A stretch of 64,000 nucleotides of DNA from Flavobacterium panacis. GTDB taxonomy: Bacteria; Bacteroidota; Bacteroidia; Flavobacteriales; Flavobacteriaceae. The DNA is taken from NCBI RefSeq assembly GCF_024649945.1, contig NZ_JANKMS010000002.1, positions 558,001 through 622,000 of the forward strand, given 5' to 3'. Under the pieces are notes generated by a model that was not told the origin of the DNA, made no database searches, and saw nothing but the letters and a program-made list of their open reading frames with translations. Shown piece after piece: positions 51,901 through 57,786 of this stretch (its first letter is position 1; every line of letters starts with the position of its first letter). Both the position numbers and the translations under genes were made by a program.

Positions 51901-52970
51901 TTTGGAGAAACAATAGTTGCTCCAGAGTTTGTAGTCCATTCAACCGTTTCACCTGCAAACAAAGGTATATTTCCCTGTAAGATTGTCGAAGTTATGGAGT
52001 TATCACAAAAAGATTGTGTATTATTTGTTCCTCCTGCACTTGTAACGTCTTGCGTCGCTGCTGGAACATTTATCGTTACGGTATCAGTACCAATAGCACA
52101 TGGTCCTTGAACAGACCATCTAAATACATATGTTCCTTGCGTTAAATTAGAAACTGTTGCATTTGGAGTATTGGCATTTGCAATTGTAGGTACCGCTGGA
52201 CCTGATACAAATGACCATGTTCCTTGCTGTGTACCTGTTCCATTTCCTCCTATTGATGCATTTAAACTTGCTGTCTGCGTAGCAGTATAACATTCTGATA
52301 ACGTTTGATCAGGACCTGCGTTTGCAATAACCTCACCTCCGTAGTTTGTTACCGTAATTGATGAAGATGATGAACAATTATTAGTAGAACTGATTGTCCA
52401 AGTTAATTGCGTAGTACCTGCAGCACTTGAAGATAGTGATATAGTCGCATTTGGCGAACTCGGATTATTGATTGTTACACCAGCATTATCTGCACCACTT
52501 TTAACCCACAATCCTGTTTCTCCAGGATTTAAAGGTGCATTTGCTGATAGTGCATAAGTACCAGGACAACCTTGTATATTTGTTCCTGCTCGTGCAATAG
52601 TTATCGGATTTACCGTAATACTAACATCTTGAAAAGCTGTTCCAATATTACAAACACCTGATAAACGGAAGGTATAAGTATGACCTCCAACAGCTCCTAA
52701 AACCGGTGTAATAGCATTAGTAGGATTTTGAATCACCACAGAAGGACCTGCTATTTGAGTCCATTTATAGCTTCTTATAATACCTCCCACTACACCATTT
52801 AAAACAAGTGGTTGATTTGCACAAATTTCACGATTTGTTCCTGCATTCACAGAACAATCCTGCGCATAGGTGCTTTCATTAAAAAAAAGAACAGCAAACA
52901 ATACCAACAAGTATCTGAGTATGGTATTTAAGTCGGATTTTTTGTGTTTAGACGAGTAGTTTTTTCCCAT
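39921..52970 (-). CDS. Giant T9SS type B secreted adhesin-like protein
   Basis: At 4349 residues this is the largest gene in the window, on one uninterrupted frame. A signal peptide (about 20-37, ending in TYAQ) is followed by about 15 PKD/Ig-like units (about 38-1380), each opening with NAGPDQTLC-like words. Ten DUF11 repeats follow (about 1385-2655; SLTK-V--VGD-V-FT, NAGPS-ATGV, LPSGYTFV), then four CshA-type repeats (about 2657-3105; ND-T--G, IPGEG-W) and nine more DUF11 repeats (about 3107-4240). The gliding-motility-associated C-terminal domain (about 4250-4349; IPEGFTPNGDGINDVFEI, GWIYLKK) is the T9SS type B sorting signal. It is probably a surface filament for adhesion or gliding, comparable to SprB, with PorP/SprF and OmpA encoded downstream. 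The function is inferred. Confidence 0.93.
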   Translation of the reverse strand: MGKNYSSKHKKSDLNTILRYLLVLFAVLFFNESTYAQDCSVNAGTNREICANQPLVLNGVVGGIIRSYKWTQIAGPSVVIQNPTNAITPVLGAVGGHTYTFRLSGVCNIGTAFQDVSITVNPITIARAGTNIQGCPGTYALSANAPLNPGETGLWVKSGADNAGVTINNPSSPNATISLSSSAAGTTQLTWTISSTNNCSSSSSITVTNYGGEVIANAGPDQTLSECYTATQTASLNASIGGNGTGTQQGTWSFVSGPAVPTIANANTPNATVSNLTQGTYVFRWSVQGPCAIGTDTVTINVPAATQDVTSAGGTNNTQSFCDNSITSTILQGNIPLFAGETVEWTTNSGATIVSPNSPTTQITGLNFNTTSNYTFVYRILGNSAVNPNCRTQSTFTVRYVSSPTSLILNNGDSTFVLPVNNTSGSVPMSFSGGNADQAIFVNGPAGVTPNTSFNGSSFSFSGLSKPGTYTFRVRRYTDGSFATGCSEAFADLKVVVSLSPEPANAGTRVALLCGVKTTQLSGNNPDLMTTAGLSGYWSQVSGPNTAVFDNINNYNPNVSGLSPGVYVFRWNITGGVNAVDAFSETSITVSEGPDANAGSTPVTVCAGSYLLNANSLVEGQTGQWTQVAGTPASIVDATSPQTYVNGMLEGSTYTFRWTVTSAALDCAPSFSDVVINTTTTFSPSPANAGSDGCLPSGTTTAQLAATAPATGTTGTWTQDSGPSTAVFDNPNSPNANLTGLTDGIYTFRWTTSTADLSCSTFSDTTTLTIAATPTSVAGVNQDVCTDSSGNSVRMDANTLTPGLVGTWVQVSGKSSWTISDVHDPKAVFTNLASGNYVFKWVVNSGACNSASSEVSFKVSLPPTIAAVASSPLTVCTTSTILNGNTITAGIGTWQVVSGPNNPVFADVNSGNTAVSGLTTGTYVLRWSSTNGAACATSTADLTINVNAPADAGPDQTLCNATEIILQGTKGSTGTWSVTSGTGATITALSASTAKATIIPGNYTFQYSISSADAGTCGASSDTMTVANSALPTTPNAGIDQDICLSGGNSINLSGNLITSGTGRWTKVSGPAGGTIVSPNSNTTAVNGLTEGLYIFQWTASNGSCTNLSDVVRINAYSPPSTANAGADQSACQLATQLDAEAPTRGIGTWALTSGPSTTGIIIDSPNNPKSTLSIANPYLLPVGTYTFTWTVRNGPICAPSSDTVNITFTGAPPTPANAGPDQNLCNATTAVMNANPVNPGTGTWSQVSGPTTALFSNRFSAQSTVSGLANGTYEFKWSSSNGGGCNLEDTMLVTINPAIASVNAGPDQTLGEYSAVTMAATDPAPNTGTWSFVSGPNTPVILDVNSPTTQIAGTIPGKYVFKYTVSNGSCAVDSDTVEITLVGQTDLSLTKTADIATPRVGDIVTFTVAVRNNGNRDATGIAVRDNLPAGFALVTGSVSNQGNFNAGGNAINWTGLSVVNGATLNLTYKARVNAATGAANEYTNTAQITASDQIDPNSTPNNNDPAEDDQDSLTLTPTPNVDLAITKQINNATPDVGTNVQFTIQVVNNGPSNATGVIANDILPNGYTFVSAAGGSYSNGSGAWTIGNLANGARATLTITATVNAIGNYVNTATVTSIETDSNPANNTSSASSTPRAIADLSLTKTVSAGPYNVGSNVTFTVTVTNAGPSTATSVNVMDYLPTGYTYVNHTSTGTYSNTTGSWNIGNINRGASAVLTVVARINATGDYRNVAEVVHANEFDPDSTPGNNNASEDDQQQVVITPNQLADLSVIKTVDVVAPRVGDNVKFTIELRNAGPSDAIGVIVNDLLPSGYTFVSYTSTSGSYNASTGNWTLSGSVFNGKTEYLDIIAKVKPITGTANEYRNTAQVTATTTDPNPANNTSTVTTVPTALINLSLTKSVDNISPLAGSDVVFTVRVSNAGPSNATGVEVRDLLPSGYTFVSAAPSIGTYASGTGLWTIGDIANGATAVLTVRATVNATGNYTNVAEVIRANETDSNSIPNNNVLEEDDQDQVTISRGPLVDLSLTKAVNNATPNVNDVVTFTITVRNAGPSDATGVVVTDKLPSGYSFVSAIPSVGSYNNVSGSWTVGTLTNTTATLTIQARVLPTGNYNNVAEVTGTNEVDSDSTPGNNDATEDDQSEVIVTPIQIADLSVSKIVDVTAPKVGDNVVFTIAVSNAGPSSATGVVIRDLLPSGYEFVNAASTAGLYNRTTGDWTVSRPIIANTTETIQITAKVLQNGSYVNNAEVIASDQLDPDSTPNDGTGDDFSTVTTTPSPLVNLAVVKRINNATPDVGSTVVFTIEVVNNGPSDATTVVVNDGLPTGYTWVSDDSANSYDRTSGNWTIGNLPVGAKRTLNISATVNPTGIYLNTATATSTENDGNPTDNTSSVSSTPRAIADLSLVKTVVNASPNVGENAIFDIVVTNNGPSDATGVVVTDKLPSGYAFVSAIPSVGTYDSNSGGWSVGSLANQANASLRITARVLATGIYNNVAEVTGSDQFDPNSIPGNNNPLENDQSTVIVTPVNVADLVTVKTVSAVTVAGISASRPNEGDTIKYNIVVTNNGGPTNATNVSLTDIIPAGLTYESHTVTTGNYNRASGVWTLGNLAVNSTATLEITVKVNAGTKGLTIVNTTTAAKGDQTDPTTVGDDLEETIVVSLPPTAANDISNGNTTNQPSTPLNILTNDRLGDGTLATPTNTIVDLNPSTPGVETTLTVPGEGTWNYDPATGLIVFTPQVGFTSNPTPIVYKLTETQTGLSDTATITVTYIAQAPVAYNDLSSGNPVNTAVTVNPLANNGSGVDADPDGTIDPSTVRLLNPAGATAIVTDSKGTTSFDVPNEGKWSVNPVTGAITFTPLPTFHKDPTPIQYNVKDNDGNISNNATVTIDYVPVATNDRNTTPGTPGQPVAINVAVNDTTGDTVDVATVVLDATSVFGGVQVSPREVSVSGVGTWIADALGNVTFTPEAGYTIDPPVINYTIKDNQGNSSNVATITIDYAPTTSPDLSIGNPINTPVVVDVIANDTTGDLVDPTTVSLVNPGNGTNIVQDPSGDITSITIPGEGRWNVDLVNGRVTFTPNSGFITDPTPINYNVKDHEGNLSNNSLITIRVIPQADLVVTKTDNKDKYVPGTNSVYTITVKNNGPAVATNVVVLDDITDPILEAVTTWSAVGTGGTIVPNANGSGDITAANATINSINVGETVTYTVTIAVPSNYTGQIVNTASASSSVQDPNTTNNSQTDTDTVNGLAEIALTKTIVTAAPHRIGDNVEFLVSVVNNGPSDATGINVVDKLPSGFSFVSATPNTGTYNSSNGLWNLGSLTNASTATLTIIARINATGNYTNIAEVTKVDQLDPNGIIHGNNTPNEIDQSDVTVVPVKIVDLVTTKTVDKSNPNQGDIVQYTITVVNNGPSTATGVSLTDNLPAGLAYVSHVATGGTVNTYTGGQWSIGNINIGSSATLLINARVTAAGTPSQTPIINTVTPAAGNESDPTTVGDDLTEPIIVTSSDLVTEKTVSKSNPSEGETITYSIKVTNNGPSNATGVRLTDILPIGVTYVSNNQGADYNYGSGIWTIGDLANGATKVLDINVIINSGSAGKTIVNTTTAAKGDQSDPTTVGDDLTETIVVQNGADVVLTKVVNNSTPNIGETVTYTVTVTNKGTTLVTNLVVKDDLPAGLTFVSATPGKGVWTTPNWTVGTLQPGEEGSIEIKVLVGLDQGGNVLTNTVSNTQDQFDTNRTPDDPTETITVTNLDLAVVKTVNNARPNEGETIRYTITVTNNGASDATNVSLVDKLPVGVTYASDVVSAGNYNNGSGLWTIGNLVNGAVATLTIDAKVNTGTYGTTITNTTSAVKADQADSNPANNIGSVAIVPTAYIDLSLTKEIVGNVTNPAVGDVITFEVRVMNDGPTKATGVEVVDLIPSGYKFINYSSTIGTYSPATGLWKVGFVETGNTAVLLVDVKVLDNGDYMNCAEITKANEPDIDSTPGNGNVSEDDYACASAAPNQSVDLAIVKTILKNNTSPKVNSEISFEILLTNNGDIDATNVVVSDLLPSGYTFVNYSSTKGIYDYVTGDWKVSKILNGETEILIVDVIVNESGNYQNCASIKALHQTDIDPANNQSCITATPIAIIDLELTKEADILKPIAETNVEFTITLSNKGPSRGTGVQVKDLLPSGYKFLSAVTTTGNYNEVTGIWQVGTIGINGVETLKVTAYVLPVGDFTNVAEVIAANEMDIDSTPGNNKLQEDDQDAVTLEPQVSLLIPEGFTPNGDGINDVFEIEHLQVLYPNFSMEIVNRYGNLVYKYKHNGDKFKTPLWWDGYSTGRMNVSGETVPAGTYFYTIHFNNDERKPQTGWIYLKK
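40240..43650 (-). repeat. Second DUF11 block of the giant protein (nine repeats)
   Basis: Nine DUF11 units of about 120 residues each. They open with D-hydrophobic-(S/A/V)-(L/V)-x-K and end in N-x-A-x-(V/I). The sequence is more diverged between units than in the first block. The block adjoins the sorting domain at about 40230. Confidence 0.8.
43660..45000 (-). repeat. Four CshA-like repeats in the giant protein
   Basis: Four modules of about 110 residues with the pattern A-x-(N/P)-D-x-(S/N) at the start, then VDPTTVSLVNP, TIPGEGRWNVD, TFTP--GF--(D/N)P-PI-Y and a closing NSLITI strand. This matches the CshA-type fibril repeat style. They separate the two DUF11 blocks. Confidence 0.7.
45005..48815 (-). 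repeat. First DUF11 block of the giant protein (ten repeats)
   Basis: Ten DUF11 units, many nearly identical in their openings (for example LPSGYTFVSA and NAGPSDATGVVV). This suggests recent duplication by unequal crossing-over, and a risk of assembly collapse in short-read data. Confidence 0.8.
48830..52860 (-). repeat. PKD/Ig-like repeat block of the giant protein
   Basis: About 15 modules of 80-95 residues with NAG(P/T/I)DQ-x-C at the start, GTW(S/T) in the middle, and G-YVFRW--S and a closing beta strand at the end. They are placed as the surface-distal part if the C-terminal domain anchors the protein. Confidence 0.75.
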
Positions 52971-53435
52971 AAATAATCTTAAAATAATGTTCTCTATAAA
53001 AAGTTTCCTTTAAATTTTCTTTATTTAAATTCTTAACAATTTCATTTTAAAAGACAGATAAAAATCTTAAACCAATAAGTAATTATCATAGCAACGCCCT
53101 AGAGCTATCATATTTTGTAATATTAATAGCACAGCATTTTTTTTTGTAGAAATAAATCAATCTTTCTCCAGTGTAATTCAAAACAAAAATGGATACGATA
53201 CCAAATAGGGTCGCTCAGATTTTCTATTTTGATATTATTCAAACTTCAACATATGAATATCTAAAAAGAGACAATCATTAATCTTCTCTGTCTCTTGTTT
53301 TATTCTTTCACATATTCTAAAGTCTGTTACTCGATTTTATTACCGCTCATTTTAGCGATAAAGTCATTTTTTCAAATAAGTAGGAAAAACAAAAGAATCT
53401 TTTGTTTTTTGTTTTGGATGAGAAAAACTTGATAA

Positions 53436-53564
53436 AGAAATTTTCTTCTCAAATCGCAATTTCAACTACATCATCATACCGAATTGCCGGGCGAAATTAA
53501 TGAACTGATGTGCGAAAATTTAAAAGAAGACTTGCCCGATTACGTAAAACAAAAAGTGTTTTAG
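53436..53564 (+). pseudogene. Possible C-terminal relic of a lost gene
   Basis: An open frame with no start codon that reads protein-like, including ELPGEINELMCENLKEDLP and DYVKQKVF before a TAG. A stop (TAA, 53433-53435) precedes it. The composition looks coding (acidic and amphipathic, local G+C above the surrounding sequence). I do not recognise the parent family. It may be the tail of a gene removed when the region was rearranged. Confidence 0.35.
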
Positions 53565-53850
53565 GAAAAACAAATTACTAAAACACTAAATATCAAAAAC
53601 TTAAAAAACATCGACGATTAACACCTTTTTTAGAAAACAAGAGAAGAATACTACAAACTAAACTTAAGAATTAAAAAACAGAGCCAAGCTTACTCAAATC
53701 CGTAATCCTTTTCATTCATTAAAATCGCCGCTTTTTCTCTTTAAAGCAACAAAAACCCAGCAAAAAAGCTTGTTTCTAGTGCAAATTGAATCCTAGTTTA
53801 TTCGATTCAATGATGATAATTATAAAAAGCAGTACTATCTAAAAAACAAA

Positions 53851-53886
53851 AAAAACATCAATTTGACTTTTCAAATTGATGTTTTT
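53851..53886 (-). terminator. Strong terminator of the TPR/AraC-type gene
   Basis: A perfect 16-bp stem AAAAACATCAATTTGA / TCAAATTGATGTTTTT with a CTTT loop, followed on the minus strand by a T-tract. It lies 30 bp past the regulator stop. Confidence 0.85.
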
Positions 53887-53916
53887 CCAGCATGCTTTTT
53901 AAACAAAAAATACAGA

Positions 53917-55458
53917 TTATTGTTTTTCCTTATCGCGTTCTTCCTGAAGATCATTAATATAACTTTGAGGAGAAACTCCTGTCACTTTTTTAAAGGTAGT
54001 AGTGAATCTGCTATGAGAAGAAAAACCACATAAATCTGCAAGAAAACTTATTTTATATTTCAGGAAATTACTATCATTTTTCAAACGATCTGTAATATAA
54101 AGTATTCGTAACTCATTTATGTATCCTGCAAAATCTTTTGATTTATTTTTATTTATAACATAGGATATATAACGCTGATTTATAGAAAGTTTTACCGCAA
54201 CATAATTTAACGAAATATCCTTATCAAGATAAAAATGAGTTTCCTCCAGCTTTTCTATTTTCTCCAAAATAGCACTTTCTGTTGCCTCCGACATGTATTC
54301 CTTAGAAGTTTCCTCCTTAGCCTTTATTTCTTCTTCATTACTAATTATTTCCTTATCATCAACAATGGCTTTAGGTTTAATAGGCTCTTTTTTTGTTCTA
54401 AACACATAAATCAATATTGTAACTAAAATAATAAAACAGATTATAGCAATCACCTTAATATTCTCATACTTAGACTGATTAGCTACTTGCTCCTCTCCTA
54501 GTGTCTTAATTAACTGGTCTGTATTTGATTTACGGCTGTCTTCCTCGTCTTTTTTTAGCTTTAAATTCAGTTCATTATACTCAATATACTTTTTATAATC
54601 GGTTTTTTTATAAAACTGCATTAAAGAGGCATATACCTCCTGTTTTAATGTGAAGAAATTTGAGATATTTGCAATCTCTTCCGCTTGATTGTAATAAGTT
54701 AATGCCTTTTTATAATCGCCTAAATTTGCATAAACATTTCCAAAACCATTTAATACAAACCCTTTCAGTGGACTATTCGAAGATTCTGACTCTGCAAGTT
54801 CCTTCTCCGCTTTTTTATAATACTCTAAGGCTGATTCAACGTCATTTAGCAAAAGATAATTTTTTGCAATCAGTTCATCATTGACTGCAAATTGAAACTT
54901 TTTATCAATACCAGAGTCTGTCAATTCAAATAATCGTGTACCAGCTTTAAGATCCGAAATCGCTTTAGAATAATTTGAAGTGGACATTTCGTAATAGGCT
55001 TTTTCCTGTGATAAGTTTCCCTGAAACTTATATTTTTCGTTTTTATCTACGATTTTTCTACTAATTGCAATTGCTTTTTGCAAATAAACTTTCCCAAGAC
55101 TGTAAATTTCATATTCACGGTAAATTGTCGAAAGAAACCCGTTTATCCTTGCCTGTAGTGTATAATTCTTATCTATTACAGCCAAACTATCAGCTCTTTT
55201 TAAAGCCTCAACAGCCTCATTACGCATACCATGTTGACGTAAAAGGGTTGCTCTAAGCATAGAAGCCTTGACACGCTCCGTATTATTGGCTGCAATCTTA
55301 TAAAGATAAGCAGTATTTCGCAGTGCCTTTTCAGGATCTGAACTTAAAAGTACCTTAGAAGTTTGATCAAAAACTTGATCAAATTTTGAAACTTGGGAAT
55401 AGCCAAATTCAATAGAAATCAAAAATGCAAAAAGGAGGAGAATGGAGGATAAGCGCAT
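53917..55458 (-). CDS. TPR-containing membrane-bound AraC-family regulator
   Basis: A 513-residue protein with a signal peptide (about 1-21) and a periplasmic array of TPR helices (about 25-310; ALRNTAYLYKIA, ALTYYNQAEEIA). A membrane span (about 334-352, IICFIILVTILIYVF) and an acidic linker lead to a cytoplasmic AraC-type HTH (about 400-505; LSINQRYISYVIN, LADLCGFSSHSRFTTTFKKVTG). This one-component sensor layout is common in Flavobacteriaceae. The ligand is unknown. It is a single-gene unit with its own terminator and is separated by 946 bp from the giant gene, which it could regulate (inference from position only). Confidence 0.9.
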   Translation of the reverse strand: MRLSSILLLFAFLISIEFGYSQVSKFDQVFDQTSKVLLSSDPEKALRNTAYLYKIAANNTERVKASMLRATLLRQHGMRNEAVEALKRADSLAVIDKNYTLQARINGFLSTIYREYEIYSLGKVYLQKAIAISRKIVDKNEKYKFQGNLSQEKAYYEMSTSNYSKAISDLKAGTRLFELTDSGIDKKFQFAVNDELIAKNYLLLNDVESALEYYKKAEKELAESESSNSPLKGFVLNGFGNVYANLGDYKKALTYYNQAEEIANISNFFTLKQEVYASLMQFYKKTDYKKYIEYNELNLKLKKDEEDSRKSNTDQLIKTLGEEQVANQSKYENIKVIAIICFIILVTILIYVFRTKKEPIKPKAIVDDKEIISNEEEIKAKEETSKEYMSEATESAILEKIEKLEETHFYLDKDISLNYVAVKLSINQRYISYVINKNKSKDFAGYINELRILYITDRLKNDSNFLKYKISFLADLCGFSSHSRFTTTFKKVTGVSPQSYINDLQEERDKEKQ

Positions 55459-56091
55459 ATAAATATAAAGAAAATTAAGCTTTGCAGCTTGCTGTTTACT
55501 CGTGAAATCAATTAATCATTCTAAAAAATTCAAATAGGTAGGTTGAGCTAATTATCCAATTAACTCTCATCTTCATTTTATAATAGCAGCTTAAAGACTT
55601 GGGGGCCTTGTATAGTGTTGGATGCTCTTATTAACTAACATTGGAAAATGGAATGATAACTAAAAAGTAATAAAAACCGACCAATCTTCTAATAAAAACA
55701 ACCTGTGCAAAGATTTACTTCACAGCGGGCAAATTTAAGACATCTAACATATAAATACTATAGAAATCTAATTTATAATTACAAAAAAGTATATCTCATT
55801 TTAAGAATAATACTAAACATTTTGTTTCCGTAATTTTTATCTGATAAATTTCAAACCATAAACTAAAAAAGATTTATTATTTTAATTTCTAGGATTTTTA
55901 TTTTTCTTTAGTCAAGATTACATCAAATTGTTTTTCTATAAAAAACAGAGCCCAATAAAACCTGTCAATTTTGAGTTATAAATCTGGAATTGTTCACTTT
56001 AAAAAAGCTCAGACATCTAAATTCTGTTGCTTATTTTTCTAAAATTAGCATACAGATATTATTTTCTTTACAAATAGTCTAAAAAAATTTT
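55459..56091. other. Intergenic region upstream of tRNA-Ser
   Basis: About 630 bp of AT-rich sequence between the AraC-type gene start and the tRNA promoter. I see no open frame of note, no convincing hairpin and no recognisable repeat. Confidence 0.5.
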
Positions 56092-56119
56092 TTACAATCA
56101 AAAAAACATTCTATATTTG
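56092..56119 (+). promoter_or_regulatory. Promoter of tRNA-Ser
   Basis: TTA (56092-56094), a 17-nt spacer and TATATTTG (56112-56119) match the flavobacterial promoter with one change in the -33 element. The predicted start is about 27 nt before the mature tRNA 5' end. Confidence 0.65.
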
Positions 56120-56152
56120 CACCCGCAATCAGAAAATGATATGCGACATACT

Positions 56153-56237
56153 GGAGAAATGGCAGAGCGGTCGAATGCGGCAGTCTTGAAAACTGTTGAC
56201 TGTAACAGGTCCGGGGGTTCGAATCCCTCTTTCTCCG
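56153..56237 (+). tRNA. tRNA-Ser (anticodon UGA)
   Basis: An 85-nt cloverleaf. The acceptor stem is GGAGAAA / TTTCTCC with discriminator G. The anticodon loop CTTGAAA reads TGA (serine UCA codons). A long variable arm and a T-loop GTTCGAAT are present. No CCA is encoded. Its 3' end is a typical target for tyrosine recombinases, and an integrase gene lies 338 bp downstream. Confidence 0.95.
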
Positions 56238-56244
56238 CTGAACA

Positions 56245-56284
56245 CGAGACCCTTAGTAAACACTAAGGGTCTCGGCGTTTTTAG
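56245..56284 (+). terminator. Strong terminator of tRNA-Ser
   Basis: A perfect 13-bp stem CGAGACCCTTAGT / ACTAAGGGTCTCG (56245-56257 and 56262-56274) closes an AAAC loop and is followed by GCGTTTTTAG. It starts 7 nt past the tRNA. Confidence 0.9.
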
Positions 56285-56574
56285 GCGATGCCTTTTATTT
56301 TCGAACCCATAATCCAAAGATAGTTTATTCCCCTTTTAAGCCCCGAAAACACAGGAGAATTTATTTCTTCTGCAATTACAGATCCTCAAAACCTGAAATC
56401 ATAAGGCATACTTTTGTGTCCCTATCAGTGTCCCTATTATTATCAAAAAAAATAGATTTTTCAAGCTTGAACTCAAACTTTAACCAGCTTGTTTTCAAAA
56501 TCATGAATAGGTAAATCCATAAAATTTTCAGACCTTTATTTTTCTTATTTTTCCAAACTGAAAACCGGTGAATC
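56285..56574. other. Gap between tRNA-Ser terminator and integrase gene
   Basis: About 290 bp that would contain one end of any integrated element. It includes a short near-repeat GTGTCCCTATCAGTGTCCCT (56417-56436). I see no gene and no second copy of the tRNA 3' end here. Confidence 0.45.
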
Positions 56575-57786
56575 ATGCTGAAGATTTATTTTTTTCTTAA
56601 ACCTGGAAAGCTAAACTGGAAAAATGAATCTCCTGTTTATGTGCGGCTTTGGCATGGACATGATTCCATAACAATGGCAACCGGCCATTACATTACTAAA
56701 GAAAGATGGGATTTTACAAACAAGCTGCGCAGGGTTCTCAGAATGGAAACAGAAAAAACGCTCCGCAGAAGCCTTGATGCTTTCCAATTGGTAATTGAAA
56801 AGAAATATAATGAAATCACTCGCAGAGACGAGGACTTTTCCCTAGTTGGACTCAAAAATGAACTTAACGGCAAAACACCAGACAAAATTACTGCCTTAAA
56901 GATTTTGGAACTCCATATCGATTATTTCAGCCGGAAAGTCAAACATGATGAAAGATCCCGTGCGTCCCTAAGCAAATATGAGCGGTCTAAAGACCTGCTG
57001 TCGAATTTTATCAATGAAGAATATAAGAAAGGTGATGTAGGGTGGAAATCAATAAGCGGCAATTTTATCAATAAACTGGAATTATTTCTTAGGTACCAGA
57101 GCACTTTTAAAGGCCATATAGGAATCAGGAACAATTCAACGGTAAAATACATGCGCATGTACAAGACTGCATTCAACTATGCCCTCAAATCGGACTTAAT
57201 CACCAAAAACCCATTTGACCTGTACGAAGGCAAGGTATTTGAAACCGACGCTGTTTATCTATTTCCTGAAGAATTAAAAACGATAGAAACAAAGGAAATT
57301 ACTGCAGGTCGGTTAGTCAAAACCAGAGACATCTTCATATTCTGCTGCTACACAGGGTACGCACCGGCAGATGCCTCTGCTCTTAAGGAAGAAAATCTTG
57401 TTTGTGACAATAACGATGATCTCTGGATTCTAGCAAACAGAACAAAGACCTCAATGCATGAAAATGTCCCCCTTCTTCCTCCTGCAGGCAGAATAATTCA
57501 TAAGTATAAGCATTTGCAGCCAACACTTCTGCCTTCCATATCAAATCAGAAAATGAATGAATACCTCAAGGAAATTGCAACATTATGCGGCATCAAAAAG
57601 AAACTGACATGGTACACAGCACGGCATACTTTTGCAACGACAGTCACCTTGGGAAACGGCATCAGAATAGAAAACGTTTCATCAATGATGGGGCATGCGA
57701 ATATACTGCAGACACAGCATTATGCCAAAGTGCTGGACCTAAACATAAAAGAAGACATGAAAAAATTGATGGATAAGTACAGATGA
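56575..57786 (+). CDS. Tyrosine recombinase/integrase next to tRNA-Ser
   Basis: A 403-residue integrase of the Bacteroidetes mobile-element type. It has an arm-binding N-terminal domain (about 1-90), a SAM-like core-binding domain (about 105-215) and a catalytic domain (about 225-403). Visible catalytic residues are Lys291 (RTKTSMHENVPL), Arg350 in TARHTFAT, His374 in MMGHAN and the nucleophile Tyr383 (QHYAKV). Two canonical residues are replaced: the first Arg is Ala263 (TGYAPAD), and the His three before Arg350 is Tyr347 (LTWYTARH). Loss of the first Arg is known for IntDOT of CTnDOT, so activity is still plausible. It faces away from the tRNA-Ser gene, whose 3' end is the likely attachment site. 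Confidence 0.92.
   Translation: MLKIYFFLKPGKLNWKNESPVYVRLWHGHDSITMATGHYITKERWDFTNKLRRVLRMETEKTLRRSLDAFQLVIEKKYNEITRRDEDFSLVGLKNELNGKTPDKITALKILELHIDYFSRKVKHDERSRASLSKYERSKDLLSNFINEEYKKGDVGWKSISGNFINKLELFLRYQSTFKGHIGIRNNSTVKYMRMYKTAFNYALKSDLITKNPFDLYEGKVFETDAVYLFPEELKTIETKEITAGRLVKTRDIFIFCCYTGYAPADASALKEENLVCDNNDDLWILANRTKTSMHENVPLLPPAGRIIHKYKHLQPTLLPSISNQKMNEYLKEIATLCGIKKKLTWYTARHTFATTVTLGNGIRIENVSSMMGHANILQTQHYAKVLDLNIKEDMKKLMDKYR

Larger units (their letters stand above)
52971..53916. other. Gene-poor stretch with coding relics upstream of the giant gene
   Basis: This 946-bp gap has no complete recognisable gene. A 30-codon open frame (53189-53281, plus) starts MDTIPNRVAQ and ends inside a 7-bp hairpin (AAGAGAC / GTCTCTT, 53266-53296). 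A second open stretch lies at 53436-53564 (listed separately). No clear TANNTTTG promoter for the giant gene was found. The last part carries the terminator of the AraC-type gene. Confidence 0.5.

Noticed and set aside
40240..52860. Regular repeats that could suggest a CRISPR array
   Set aside because: The units are about 250-360 nt, in frame and coding; there are no short identical repeats with unique spacers and no cas genes.
56129..56317. Minus-strand open frame of 62 codons across tRNA-Ser
   Set aside because: It is the antisense of the tRNA and its terminator; such frames (with [10 protein letters not shown]) are a well-known annotation artefact.
56376..56576. Minus-strand 66-codon frame upstream of the integrase
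   Set aside because: Low-complexity, Lys/Ile-rich, no leader or family resemblance; it overlaps the likely integration end.
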